Shown: positions 8,266 through 16,821 of the stretch, in pieces
How the letters are laid out: each line of letters begins with the position of its first letter
How positions within the stretch are numbered: the first letter of the stretch is position 1
NCBI GenBank assembly: GCA_040756995.1
Contig: JBFLYK010000028.1
Location: 26,590 to 90,589 of the forward strand
Length of the DNA stretch: 64,000 bases
Source: BP-133 sp040756995
Lineage (GTDB): Bacteria > Actinomycetota > Acidimicrobiia > IMCC26256 > BP-133
Direction of reading: 5' to 3'
Notes under the pieces: generated by a model
Told to the model about the DNA's origin: nothing
The model's input: the letters and a program-made list of their open reading frames with translations, nothing else
Databases searched by the model: none
Translations under genes and position numbers: made by a program

Positions 8266-8786
8266 TCGCGGTCGGTGAGGCGCTGGCCGGACGGGAGCTC
8301 CTGACCGTCTCCGGCGAAGTCGTCCCCATCCCGGATCGGGAGCGCCTCGTCCATCTCCAGTTCCGGCGCTTCGCCGGATGCCCGATCTGCAATCTGCACC
8401 TGCGGTCCGTCATCGCCCGCCACGACGAGATCGCCGCGGCGGGCATCCGCGAGGTGGCCGTCTTCCACTCCTCGACGGAGGAGCTCCTCGCCCATCATCA
8501 GGCCGTGCCGTTCGCCATGGTGGCCGATCCTGACAAACGGCTGTACCGGGAGTTCGGCGTGGAAAGCTCGGCCCGGGCCCTCCTCGACCCGCGGGCGTGG
8601 TGGCCGGCGCTCCACGGCGTCGTCCGCAAGCGGCGACCGTGGCGTCTCGACCTCCACGGCGGCCCGCTGGGTCTCCCGGCCGACTTCCTCATCGACCCCG
8701 ACGGCCGGGTCCTGGCCCGGAAGTACGGCACCCACGCCTACGACCAGTGGACGGTTGACGAACTGCTGGCGCTCGCCCGAGCCTGA
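8238..8786 (+). CDS. Peroxiredoxin-like (AhpC/TSA-type) redoxin with CPIC motif
   Basis: A 182-residue thioredoxin-fold protein of the peroxiredoxin-like group. A CxxC motif, CPIC (Cys48, Cys51), sits in FAGCPICNLHL at the end of the first beta-strand. Further recognisable parts are VAVFHSSTEELL and the C-terminal PADFLIDPDGRVLARKYG, typical of AhpC/TSA redoxins. It probably reduces disulfides or peroxides. The ATG at 8238 has AAGGGAAGGG upstream and lies inside the end of the SDR gene; a second ATG at 8262 is possible. The 3' end overlaps the convergent exported-protein gene by 49 bp. Confidence 0.85.
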   Translation: MATARAGRMIAVGEALAGRELLTVSGEVVPIPDRERLVHLQFRRFAGCPICNLHLRSVIARHDEIAAAGIREVAVFHSSTEELLAHHQAVPFAMVADPDKRLYREFGVESSARALLDPRAWWPALHGVVRKRRPWRLDLHGGPLGLPADFLIDPDGRVLARKYGTHAYDQWTVDELLALARA

Positions 8787-9361
8787 GGGCGACGGGCCCG
8801 CCACAACCCGACCAGACCGAGGACAGCGATCACGGCGGCGGCGCCGTAGGCGAGCGGGCCCGCCATTCCCGAGTCTGATCCCGCACCGGCGCGCGGGGGC
8901 CGACGTCGTCCGATCACGTCCAGAGCCTGGCCCGGTTGCAGGCTCACCGTGGAGGTGCGGGTGACCGGGATGGCGCGCTCTTCGCTGCCGGGGGCGTCGG
9001 TGACGCTGACGGTCACGGACCAGTCGCCGGGCGGAAGCGGACCCAGGTCGGCTTCGTAGCGGCCGTCGCCGTCGAGGTCGCTCAGGTGCACGGGCCCGAA
9101 CGTCGCTTCCTGCGGGCCTGAGCCGGAGGCCTCGACGACGAAGCCCGGCGCGGGCTTCCCGGAGCCGCTGTCGTTGACGCCGGCCCGGATGTGCCAGTGC
9201 TGGCCCTGGGCTTCGAGGCGGACGGTCTCCAGATAGAGGCGCACCGGTCCGGCGTAGCCGTGGTGGGCGTGGGCCGGGCCCGCCAAGCACGAGATCGCCA
9301 GGGCCGCGGCGGTGGCGAGGACGGCGACGCGGCCATGGGACCGGCTTCGTGTGAGGTTCAT
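8738..9361 (-). CDS. Exported protein with C-terminal membrane anchor
   Basis: A 207-residue protein I do not recognise. It has a basic start, a hydrophobic signal segment ending AHAHH (about residue 34), an extracytoplasmic beta-rich domain of roughly 110 residues with a DLDGDGRYEADLG loop and Ig-like spacing, and a C-terminal transmembrane helix (GPLAYGAAAVIAVLGLVGLW) followed by an arginine-rich tail. This is a sortase-less type I membrane topology. It is the last gene of a tightly overlapping operon (ATGA with 9358-10521) that begins with ABC transporter genes, and its N-terminal domain may bind a partner outside the membrane. Function unknown. Confidence 0.75.
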   Translation of the reverse strand: MNLTRSRSHGRVAVLATAAALAISCLAGPAHAHHGYAGPVRLYLETVRLEAQGQHWHIRAGVNDSGSGKPAPGFVVEASGSGPQEATFGPVHLSDLDGDGRYEADLGPLPPGDWSVTVSVTDAPGSEERAIPVTRTSTVSLQPGQALDVIGRRRPPRAGAGSDSGMAGPLAYGAAAVIAVLGLVGLWRARRPQARASASSSSTVHWS

Positions 9362-10521
9362 AGAAGTCCTCGGGCTGACTCGATGAGCTCGTGGAGGTAC
9401 TTGAGGAGCGTCACGCACACCGCCATCCCCACCCCGCCGCCGGCGATCACCGCCACCGCCGCCCGCAGGCGGACATTGCCTCCACCGGCCGGGACCGGTT
9501 CGGGAGCGGCCGTCACGAGCGGTGCGGCGGTGCGAACGTCGCAGGCGACACCGCCTCCGGTGGACCGACCGGCCGACACCTCATCCTCATTCCCCGCCAT
9601 CGACGCCAGGGGCGGGGAGACGTCGTCGCGTGAGAGGAGGCGTCGCTGCGCCGCCCGGAGGAGGGGGATGGCGGCGCCCACCATCAGGAGGTAGAGAGCG
9701 ATCTTGGTGGCCAGGGCGAGGAAGTAGGGCTTCCCGTAGGGCAGCTTGAACACGGCCTCGACGGCCGACGAGGAGAACGGTGCGTCGTAGGCCGTCGCGG
9801 TGAACGTGAGGTAGACGCCGCTTCCGGTGACGAGCCCGGTGGTGATCCACGTCGCCTTCACGATGGTGTCCAGTCGCCGCTCCAGCCGGTGGCGGCCGTG
9901 ACTCGACAGGAACCGCCGGGCCCCGGGCAGCGCCAGGGCGATGAGCAACGCCACGCAGGCGAACCAGGCGGCGGCCGCCACGGCGTGGCCGAAGAGCACG
10001 GCCACGTCGCCGACACTGGCCGAGATCTCGGCTCCCGGCACCTCGTCCGTCGTGATCTCGTCGGTCGCCAGGTCGAACGGGACGCTGCCTTGCGCCAGCG
10101 GCGCCGGCGACATCCGCGGGTCGGTGCGCTCTTCCAGGACCACGGCGACGAAGGTCCAGGCGCCGCCGTGGTCGACGATCACCGTGCAGTCGAAGACGCC
10201 CGGCGGCGTCCGGGCGTCGACGTCGTTGGTGTGACCGCAGGCGAAGGACGGCGTCTTCTCGCCCTGCTGGTTGGTGGCCTGGGCGAAGACGACATGGCGC
10301 TCGGGCGGCCCGCCGGTGACCCGGTCGCGAACCGTGACCCGGTAGGCCACGCTCAGGTTCGACAGGATCGACGTCCTCGGCCGGGTGTCCCGCTCGATCT
10401 GGAGATCGAACCGGGGCGCGGTCTGCGCCTGCGCCGCCGAGCCGGCGCCGAGGAGGACGACCGACGCCAGGAGCCCGCCGCGGACCGGATGTCTCCCCTG
10501 TCGCGTCGCCGCGGTCCTCAT
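9358..10521 (-). CDS. CopD-like membrane protein with extracytoplasmic N-terminal domain
   Basis: A 387-residue protein with a signal peptide (cut near residue 33, AAQAQ), then an exported domain of about 140 residues holding two cysteines (about 95 and 112) that could form a disulfide. About four membrane helices follow (near 173-198, 222-242, 264-289 and 352-375). The membrane part, with GHAVAAAAWFACVALL and a GSGVYLT-type helix, resembles the CopD/YcnJ family of putative copper transport proteins, though the metal-binding histidines are not obvious. ATGA overlaps on both sides tie it to the foldase-like lipoprotein and the exported protein. The CopD resemblance is tentative. Confidence 0.7.
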   Translation of the reverse strand: MRTAATRQGRHPVRGGLLASVVLLGAGSAAQAQTAPRFDLQIERDTRPRTSILSNLSVAYRVTVRDRVTGGPPERHVVFAQATNQQGEKTPSFACGHTNDVDARTPPGVFDCTVIVDHGGAWTFVAVVLEERTDPRMSPAPLAQGSVPFDLATDEITTDEVPGAEISASVGDVAVLFGHAVAAAAWFACVALLIALALPGARRFLSSHGRHRLERRLDTIVKATWITTGLVTGSGVYLTFTATAYDAPFSSSAVEAVFKLPYGKPYFLALATKIALYLLMVGAAIPLLRAAQRRLLSRDDVSPPLASMAGNEDEVSAGRSTGGGVACDVRTAAPLVTAAPEPVPAGGGNVRLRAAVAVIAGGGVGMAVCVTLLKYLHELIESARGLL

Positions 10522-11456
10522 TCGACCAGCGTGGTCTTGGCGTCCCACTTCCCGTAATAGGAACTGACCTTCACCCGGGCCTCGGTGAACTTCTTCTGGA
10601 ACCACTCCTGGAACAGGGCCCGCCGTTCCTGCTCGGCCAGGAACTCGGTCAGTTCGGGACGGAGGTCGTCGAGGGTGAGCCGGGGCACGGTCTGGCGCCG
10701 CTCGAGGCGGACCACGACCCATCCGGCCGCGGGAATCGGATCACTGACGCCACCGGGCGGAAGCTGCCCCAGCGAGTCGAGGACCGCGGCCGGCAACGGC
10801 GCCACGACCGGATTGACGTCAACGGTCGCCACGTCGTCGGCCCCCAGCGCCCGGGCGGCATCGCCGAAGGCCGCTCCCTCCTGCACGCGCTGGCGGACCT
10901 GCTTGGCCGGCTCTTCGGCGCTGAAGCGGGCCACCTGGGCGGTGGCCTTCCAGTTGCGGGCCAGGAGCGGACCGCGGCGTTCGTACTCCGCCGCCACGGC
11001 GCTGTCGGAGATCGAGACATCGGGGTAGAGCTTCCTGGCCATCTCCCGGCTCAACCGGCCGGCCCGCAGCTCGCGGGCGAAGTCCTCCCGGCGCTGGCCG
11101 ATCTTCGTGTAGCCGTCGGGCTGAATGAGGTCGGCGGCGGCGCCGTAGTACGACTCCGGCTCGCTGGCGACGCCCATCGTGGCGGCCAGGTGTTCCAGGA
11201 ACGTGAGCTTGATCTGGTACTCGAGCACCCACTTGGCCACGTCGTCGCGGGGGATGTCCTCACCCATCGGCTGCGTCTGCTGTCGCCGGAGATAGGCGTC
11301 GATGATCGCCTCGGTTTCGGAGGAGGCGACGTTGATGCCCTCCACCACGGCGGCGACCTCCGGCCGGTCCCCGCCCTGTGAGCAGCCCGCGCCGAGCAGC
11401 GTGGCCGCGATGACGACCGTCACGACGGCGCGGCGGACATGGCGGGGGCGGTTCAA
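10518..11456 (-). CDS. Lipoprotein resembling PrsA/SurA-type peptidyl-prolyl isomerase
   Basis: A 312-residue lipoprotein: signal helix then lipobox LLGAGC with Cys25. The body is helix-rich with an N-terminal chaperone-like part (IIDAYLRRQQ, KLTFLEHLAATMGV) and a C-terminal parvulin-like part (ATAQVARFSAEEPAKQVRQR, then GWVVVRLERRQTVP), the pattern of PrsA/SurA foldases. It begins at a TTG that overlaps the upstream stop (TTGA); the reading frame and the signal peptide fit this start well. It probably assists folding of exported partners from the same operon. The isomerase active-site residues cannot be confirmed by eye. Confidence 0.75.
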   Translation of the reverse strand: MNRPRHVRRAVVTVVIAATLLGAGCSQGGDRPEVAAVVEGINVASSETEAIIDAYLRRQQTQPMGEDIPRDDVAKWVLEYQIKLTFLEHLAATMGVASEPESYYGAAADLIQPDGYTKIGQRREDFARELRAGRLSREMARKLYPDVSISDSAVAAEYERRGPLLARNWKATAQVARFSAEEPAKQVRQRVQEGAAFGDAARALGADDVATVDVNPVVAPLPAAVLDSLGQLPPGGVSDPIPAAGWVVVRLERRQTVPRLTLDDLRPELTEFLAEQERRALFQEWFQKKFTEARVKVSSYYGKWDAKTTLVE

Positions 11457-12106
11457 TGTTGCGGCGCTCCTTCCGGGGCCGCGCCGGCGTCGAGCGCCTG
11501 CCGGAGCCACCAGCTGGTCGGGTCGTGTTTCGGGGTGGCCTCCCGCAGCTTCCCGGGAAGGTCGTTGGGCGCGTCGACGCGCCGGCCGGCGACGAGCGAG
11601 CGGAGATCGTCCATCATCCGGCGGGGGATGAGGTAGAGCCGCCCGCCGTCGGCGCGGCGGCGGGCGTAGACCCCGCCGTTGGTGAACGTCGCCGCGCCGA
11701 GGACGATCTCGTGGGCCTGCCCGCGGGCGTCCTCCACCCGGAACGTGATCTCCGGGTTCGTGAGCCCGTACTCCGGGGCCGAGGTGTCGGCGGCCAGCGA
11801 GCGGTAGGCCTGCAGCGGGAAGAGCCGCTCCTCGACCGCGGGCATCAGGCCTTCCAGCTCCGGCGAGGCGCCGGCCCCGCCGCTCCACGATCCGGCCTTG
11901 GAACGGGTGAGCTCGACGTGCCGGTCGCCCGACGCGACGGCGATCCGGCGGACCTCCGACGCCGACAGCGGGAGCACCGTGGCCGGGGGCTCCCCCTTCC
12001 GCTCCCCGGTCAGCGACCGGCTCACGGCGGCGGCACCGACGATGGCCAGCGTCACGCACACCGACGAGGCGGCGACCCGCAGGGCCGGATGACCGAGCAG
12101 CTTCAT
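11453..12106 (-). CDS. DUF4340-like membrane-anchored protein
   Basis: A 217-residue protein with one N-terminal membrane helix (about 8-28) and an extracytoplasmic domain. The repeated pattern of short beta units, VRRIAVASGDRHVELTR and then SAPEYGLTNPEITFRV, with a closing RRMMDDLRSLV, resembles DUF4340 proteins. In other bacteria these sit next to GldG-type ABC auxiliary proteins. Here it directly follows the GldG-like fusion gene with an ATGA overlap, which supports the assignment. Biochemical role is not known for the family. Confidence 0.7.
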   Translation of the reverse strand: MKLLGHPALRVAASSVCVTLAIVGAAAVSRSLTGERKGEPPATVLPLSASEVRRIAVASGDRHVELTRSKAGSWSGGAGASPELEGLMPAVEERLFPLQAYRSLAADTSAPEYGLTNPEITFRVEDARGQAHEIVLGAATFTNGGVYARRRADGGRLYLIPRRMMDDLRSLVAGRRVDAPNDLPGKLREATPKHDPTSWWLRQALDAGAAPEGAPQH

Positions 12107-14151
12107 CCTCGCCGCAATCTCAGGACGGCCCACGGCAGCGGCAGGAGCACCGCCAGGGCGGGGAACACGATGCCCTGCCGGACGAGGCGCTCCTTCTGCG
12201 CCTCCGTGAGGATCACCTTGGTGAAACCGTTGACCGGCCGGCCGGCGGCCAGGACGTCGTCCTCCTGGGCCACCCACTGAATCATGGCGGTGGCGAAGTC
12301 GCGGTTGCCGAACATGTCGAACAGTCCGTTGGTCAGCACTTCGGCCGTGCCCACGACGCCGATGCGGGTCCGGGCGATGGACGGGCTGTCCTTCCCACCG
12401 TCGATGCGGCTCCAGTCCACCAGCGCCGCCAGCGGGAACGGCCCCTCCCGGCGGCTGTCGCCTTCACCGATCCAGCTCTTCGGACTGGACCGGACCAATT
12501 CGACGAAGGCCTGGCGCTCCCGGGCCGCCTCGTCGCCTTGGACGGGCCGCGTGTTCGTCAGCACCAGGGGAATTCCCTGCTCGTGCAGCCGGGCCACCGG
12601 AGGGCTGGCTCCGGTGCCGTAGTCGAGCGTGACGATCGACGCCGGGTCGGCGGCCAGGGCGCTGGCGTCAGCCACGAGGCCGCTTCCGATGCTCACTCCC
12701 CACGGTTCGAGAACGGTGTTCAGCTGCTGGCGGGGTACCTCGGCCGTGCCGTCGGCCAGGACGAGCAACCGGCCGTTGGTCTCGGCGTAGCCCCGCAACA
12801 GCTGCAGCTCTTCGGGGAGGAACGGCGTCCGGGCGCCGGCCACGATCACCACCGCGCAGCGGGCCAGCCGGCCCGGCGCGCCGGGGGCGGCCAGGCCGAT
12901 CCGGTGCGGCTCGTAGGCCATGGTCCGCAACGCGCCGGAGAGCTTCGAGGCGCCGACGCGGCTCTCGTCGGAGAAGTCCCGCTCGCCGTGGCCGGCGGTG
13001 AAACAGGCCATCGGCCTGGTGGCCCGCGACAGGCGCAGCAGCGCGCTGGTCAACGCGCCCTGGGTCGACTGCGTGAGCACCTCACGGCGATCTCCCACTT
13101 CGACCAGGGCTTCGCCGTGACCGCCGATGCCGGCCTGGCGGGCCCGGCCGGGCTGCAGGTCGGGATCGATGACCTCGAGGTCGAGGCGGAGACCGGCCGC
13201 CCGGTACTGCTTCACCAGCGCCCGGAAACTGGCCGCGTCGTTGCTGATGGGAGCGGCGAAGCCGGTGATGCGGACCGGCTCGTCGAGCTTCGACAGCCGC
13301 CGGATCACGTCCCGGGTGACCTGGGTGACGCTCAGCCGGCTCTCCGGGGTCAGGTCCACCTGCCCTTCGAAGTCGCCGGCCAGCGCCACACCGCCGCCCC
13401 ACAGCACCAGCACGCCCCCGACCGCCGCGCCCCGGCGGAGCAGCGCTCCGATCTTCTGCCCGGGACGGTCCCGCTCCAGCGCCGCCACCGTCAGACCGAG
13501 ACCGACGAGCGTGGCCACCACGAAGTAGGCGACGTCGTCCCAGTAGATGACCCCCCGGGGGAAGGACGTGGAGTGCTGCGTCGGCCCGAGCGACGCCAGC
13601 GTGTCGCCGATCCAGCCGGGGGCGTAGTCCAGCACCCGCAGGAACAGCAGGAGCCCGAAGCCGAGGAAGGCGGCCGCCGCCGGGGAGGAGGCCCGGGCCG
13701 AGACCATCAGCGCCAACGCCGAGAAGGCCATGGCCATGAGCAGCAGCCCGATGTATCCCCCCGCCGTCCGGCCCAGCTGGATGTCCGCCACGCGGCCCAC
13801 CAGGTGGTAGTAGAGCCACACGATGCTGGACAGCACCCACAGGAAGAGGGTGTTGCCGGCGAACTTGCCGAGAACGAGGCTGGTGCGCGACAGGCGCCAG
13901 GCCAGCGTGATGTTGAGGGCGCCGGTGCGGCGCTCCTCGGCGAAGGACCGCATGGCCACAACCGGCACCAGTACGAGCAGCGTGCTGGCGACGTTGGAGT
14001 AGTAGTGCTCCAGGTCGGGGATCTCGGTGGAGATCAGGATGTTGACGAAGAAGATCCCGGAGAGGACGAAGTAGGCGGCGGCGATGGCGTAGGTCTGCGG
14101 CGACCAGGTCAGGGCCCGCAGCTCGCGGCGGAAGACATGGAGCGTGCTCAT
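12103..14151 (-). CDS. ABC-2 type permease fused to GldG-like auxiliary domain
   Basis: A 682-residue fusion. Residues about 1-260 are an ABC-2 type permease with six predicted helices; SFAEERRTGALNITLAWRLSR is the typical loop after helix 2. After helix 6 comes an extracytoplasmic domain (about 280-640) of the GldG / ABC_transp_aux type, with CFTAGHGERDF followed by GRLLVLADG. A final helix lies near 655-675 (VFPALAVLLPLPWAVL). In Bacteroidetes GldF and GldG are normally separate proteins; here both are on one chain. The start is an ATGA overlap with the ATPase gene. Substrate and direction of transport are unknown. Confidence 0.85.
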   Translation of the reverse strand: MSTLHVFRRELRALTWSPQTYAIAAAYFVLSGIFFVNILISTEIPDLEHYYSNVASTLLVLVPVVAMRSFAEERRTGALNITLAWRLSRTSLVLGKFAGNTLFLWVLSSIVWLYYHLVGRVADIQLGRTAGGYIGLLLMAMAFSALALMVSARASSPAAAAFLGFGLLLFLRVLDYAPGWIGDTLASLGPTQHSTSFPRGVIYWDDVAYFVVATLVGLGLTVAALERDRPGQKIGALLRRGAAVGGVLVLWGGGVALAGDFEGQVDLTPESRLSVTQVTRDVIRRLSKLDEPVRITGFAAPISNDAASFRALVKQYRAAGLRLDLEVIDPDLQPGRARQAGIGGHGEALVEVGDRREVLTQSTQGALTSALLRLSRATRPMACFTAGHGERDFSDESRVGASKLSGALRTMAYEPHRIGLAAPGAPGRLARCAVVIVAGARTPFLPEELQLLRGYAETNGRLLVLADGTAEVPRQQLNTVLEPWGVSIGSGLVADASALAADPASIVTLDYGTGASPPVARLHEQGIPLVLTNTRPVQGDEAARERQAFVELVRSSPKSWIGEGDSRREGPFPLAALVDWSRIDGGKDSPSIARTRIGVVGTAEVLTNGLFDMFGNRDFATAMIQWVAQEDDVLAAGRPVNGFTKVILTEAQKERLVRQGIVFPALAVLLPLPWAVLRLRRG

Positions 14152-15080
14152 CGGCCCACCGCCCGGCGGAAGGCCTCCTCGAGGGCGTCCCCGGCCGGTT
14201 CGACGCCGGTCACCAGCCATCCGTTGGCGCTCAGGTGGGCCACGAACCGGCCGACCGCCTGACGGTTCTCGGCCTGCACCAGCAGTTCGTGGTCTTCGGC
14301 GCCCGACACCCGCACCCGGAATCGGGTTGACGGGGCGTCCGCCATCCCGGCGGTCGAGCCGTCGTAGACGAGCTGACCCTGACTGAGGACCAGAACGCGG
14401 GAACACAGCTTGCGCGTCTCATCCAGGCTGTGGGTGGAGACGAGCACCACCCGTTCCTCGCCGTAGCGCTGCAGGACGGACCGGATCTCGATCACGTGCA
14501 GCGGATCGAGCCCGGCCGAGGGCTCGTCGAGGATGAGGACGGGCGGGTCGCCGAGCAGCGCCTGGGCCAGCCCGACCCGCTGGCGGTACCCCTTCGAGAG
14601 GTTGTTGATGATCCGGGAGCGGACGCCGACGAGCCCGGCCCGCTCCAGTGCGGCCTCCACCGCCGCCCGGCGCTCGGAACGGCGAATGCCCTTCCCCTCG
14701 GCGGCGAAGCGGAGGTAGTGGTCCACCCGCATCTCGGGCGGGAACGACACCCGCTCGGGCATGAATCCGACCCGACCCCGGGCGTCGCGGGCCCGCCACG
14801 CCGGATCGACGCCGGCGATGCGGACGTCTCCCTCGTCCCAACCGCACAGCCCCGCCAGGCAGCGGACGAGCGTCGACTTCCCCGCTCCGTTGGGACCGAG
14901 GAGACCGGTGACCCCGGGCGCGAGCTCGAAACTGATGTCCTGGACCGCCCGGCGGGCGCCGTACGACTTCGTCAGGTGCGAGACCGAAACCAGTGCCGGA
15001 GCGGGAGGAGCCGGAGGCGGCAGCACCGCCTCAGGCTCGGTCTCCTCCCCTTGCCGGGTGTCGATCACGGTCTGCGTCAT
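14148..15080 (-). CDS. ABC transporter ATP-binding protein (GldA/CcmA-like)
   Basis: A 310-residue ABC ATPase that powers the permease encoded next. Walker A GPNGAGKST (Lys68), a signature LSKGYRQRVG, Walker B VLILDEPSAGLDP and the switch His in STHSLDE are intact, so it should be active. A proline-rich extension precedes the domain, and residues after about 250 form the small regulatory domain seen in GldA/NatA-like proteins. The start lies 6 bp downstream of a secreted-protein gene and the stop overlaps the permease start, so all belong to one transcript. Confidence 0.9.
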   Translation of the reverse strand: MTQTVIDTRQGEETEPEAVLPPPAPPAPALVSVSHLTKSYGARRAVQDISFELAPGVTGLLGPNGAGKSTLVRCLAGLCGWDEGDVRIAGVDPAWRARDARGRVGFMPERVSFPPEMRVDHYLRFAAEGKGIRRSERRAAVEAALERAGLVGVRSRIINNLSKGYRQRVGLAQALLGDPPVLILDEPSAGLDPLHVIEIRSVLQRYGEERVVLVSTHSLDETRKLCSRVLVLSQGQLVYDGSTAGMADAPSTRFRVRVSGAEDHELLVQAENRQAVGRFVAHLSANGWLVTGVEPAGDALEEAFRRAVGR

Positions 15081-15086
15081 CGGATC

Positions 15087-16118
15087 TCAGTAGAAACCGA
15101 AGGTCGGGTCGTCCATGTAGCCGTAGCCCTCGGTCGGCGCCGGCGTCCCCACGACCTCGTACCGGCCGGCGGCCCGGCTCACCCCGAGGCGGAATCCGAA
15201 GCCCTCACCGATCTGGTTCTGGCGGGCGGCGAAGCCGAAGAGCCCGTCGAGGGCCGAGATCTCGACCACGTACCGGCTGCTCTTCGAGTAGCCGATCCGG
15301 GGTTCGAGGATGCGCAGCCCGTACTTCCCGAGGGTCTTGAAGGAAGCCTGGCCGCCTTTCACCTGCCCGTTGAACTGCTGCGGCAGATCCTTGCCGACCA
15401 CACCCTGACCGGCGAGCGCGATTCCGGTGGCGCCGGCGCCGCTGTTGCTCTGCCCGTCGGTGATGTTGCTGAGTTCGATGCGGTAGGAGATCGTCGGCTC
15501 GGCCGACGGCTTGAACTCCACCTTGAGCCAGGACACGACGGTGCCGATCGACAGCTTCCCGACCTTCAGGCCGTGGACCTTGTTGGTGGTCTCGGTCACG
15601 ACGACGTCGTCGACGACCTTGTTCGTGCTGTCGCTGGACGAGCCTTCGAAGCTGAAGTTCTCGCTCAGGTACCGGCCCCACGTGGCGCTGGCCGTCCCCG
15701 ACGTGGGCGACGAGCACTCGGACTTGGCCGTCGGCCCGTTGGGGAACGTCGCCTTCTCCGCCTTGGGGGCGAAGCGCGTCTCCGGGTTGGCGGAGTGCGC
15801 CGTGGTGGGGTTCCCGTACTGACGATCGGACAGCTCGTAGGCGAGCATGTCGACGGTCACCCCGCCGCCGCCGGTGTCGACGAGCGTGCCGAGCGCCTCG
15901 CAGCGGGTCGGGAGCGCGCCCTCCAGCTGCGACCAGGTCCCCGGTGATCCCGCCGTGAGCTCCTCGGGGATCTGGGCGTAGGGCTCAAAGGGATGACCCC
16001 ACACGTCGACCTTCCAGACGGTGTCCTCGTCGGCGGCTCCGGCCGGGGCGACGAGCATCGTCGCGGCCAGCGCCGCGGCGAGGGCGCTCGCGACCCGAAT
16101 TCCAGCTCTGCCCCTCAT
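15087..16118 (-). CDS. Secreted protein of unknown function
   Basis: A 343-residue protein with a Sec signal peptide (VASALAAALAATMLVAPAGAA, cleavage near residue 29) and no later membrane helix. The mature part is Gly/Ser/Thr-rich and looks all-beta, with two cysteines (CEALG and SECSSP) that may pair. It lacks any domain I recognise. It lies 19 bp downstream of the livF-like gene and 6 bp upstream of the ABC ATPase, so it links the Liv importer to the Gld-like transporter on one likely transcript. The exported 49687-51084 protein holds a similar position after the second Liv importer, but the sequences do not look alike. Confidence 0.75.
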   Translation of the reverse strand: MRGRAGIRVASALAAALAATMLVAPAGAADEDTVWKVDVWGHPFEPYAQIPEELTAGSPGTWSQLEGALPTRCEALGTLVDTGGGGVTVDMLAYELSDRQYGNPTTAHSANPETRFAPKAEKATFPNGPTAKSECSSPTSGTASATWGRYLSENFSFEGSSSDSTNKVVDDVVVTETTNKVHGLKVGKLSIGTVVSWLKVEFKPSAEPTISYRIELSNITDGQSNSGAGATGIALAGQGVVGKDLPQQFNGQVKGGQASFKTLGKYGLRILEPRIGYSKSSRYVVEISALDGLFGFAARQNQIGEGFGFRLGVSRAAGRYEVVGTPAPTEGYGYMDDPTFGFY

Positions 16119-16137
16119 GGTTTCCCCCTCCTTTGTG

Positions 16138-16821
16138 TCACAGAACAGTGGCCAAGCGTTCGGCGTCCACCGCCGACTCGGAGACGAAGCGGCCCTTCTC
16201 GAGCACGAGCCGCCGGCTCGACGCGGCGGCCGTGGTGTGGACGTGGACCTCGTCGACGACGACGACGGCGAGGCCTTCGCCGCACAGCTTCTGCAGCGCT
16301 TCGGTCAGCGTCGCCACCACCAGGGGCGCCAGGCCCAGCGACAGCTCGTCGACCAGGAGCAACCGGGGACGGGACATCAGCGCCCGGCCCACGGCCAGCA
16401 TCTGCTGTTCCCCGCCGGACAGTGATCCGGCCCGCTGCCCGGCGCGGCTCCCCAGGATGGGGAACAGTTCGTAGACCTTCTCCATCTCGCCGGCCAGCTC
16501 CCGTTTGGCCAGCGTGTTGGCGCCCGTCCGCAGGTTTTCCCGCACACTCAGGTTGGGGAAGATCCGCCGGCCCTCGGGCACCATGGCGACACCCCGGGCG
16601 ATCCGGGCGAACGTCGGCAGATGGGTGATGCGCTCGCCCCCGAAGAGGACCTCCCCGACCGTGACGTTGGTCACGCCCAGGATGGTCTTCAGCAGTGTGG
16701 AGCGGCCGGCACCGTTGGCGCCCACCACCGTCAGCCATTCGCCGGCCTCGACGGTCAGATCGAGGTCGAACAGGACGGGAAGGCGGCCGTATCCGGCCCG
16801 GATCCCCCGCAGCTCAAGCAT
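16138..16821 (-). CDS. livF: LivF-like ABC ATPase with Arg in Walker A
   Basis: A 227-residue branched-chain-type ABC ATPase, second nucleotide-binding subunit of importer 1. Signature LSGGEQQM and Walker B LLLVDELSLGLAP are normal. Walker A reads GANGAGRST: the P-loop lysine that contacts ATP phosphates is Arg (residue 40, codon CGC). The LivF of importer 2 and the fused LivG of this importer both keep Lys. The C-terminal switch region (VDEVHVHTTAAASS) is also unlike the usual VEQN. One ATP site of this transporter may therefore be catalytically weak. The ATG at 16821 overlaps the upstream stop by 8 bp; a GTG at 16827 is possible. Confidence 0.85.
   Translation of the reverse strand: MLELRGIRAGYGRLPVLFDLDLTVEAGEWLTVVGANGAGRSTLLKTILGVTNVTVGEVLFGGERITHLPTFARIARGVAMVPEGRRIFPNLSVRENLRTGANTLAKRELAGEMEKVYELFPILGSRAGQRAGSLSGGEQQMLAVGRALMSRPRLLLVDELSLGLAPLVVATLTEALQKLCGEGLAVVVVDEVHVHTTAAASSRRLVLEKGRFVSESAVDAERLATVL

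Noticed and set aside
9358..10722. Longer N-terminus for the CopD-like protein (start 10722)
   Set aside because: The added residues overlap the foldase-like gene and destroy the signal peptide at the N-terminus; ATG 10521 with an ATGA overlap is preferred.
11453..12277. Longer N-terminus for the DUF4340-like protein (start 12277)
   Set aside because: The extension is arginine/glycine-rich shadow of the fused permease gene; ATG 12106 gives an ATGA overlap and a proper membrane helix.
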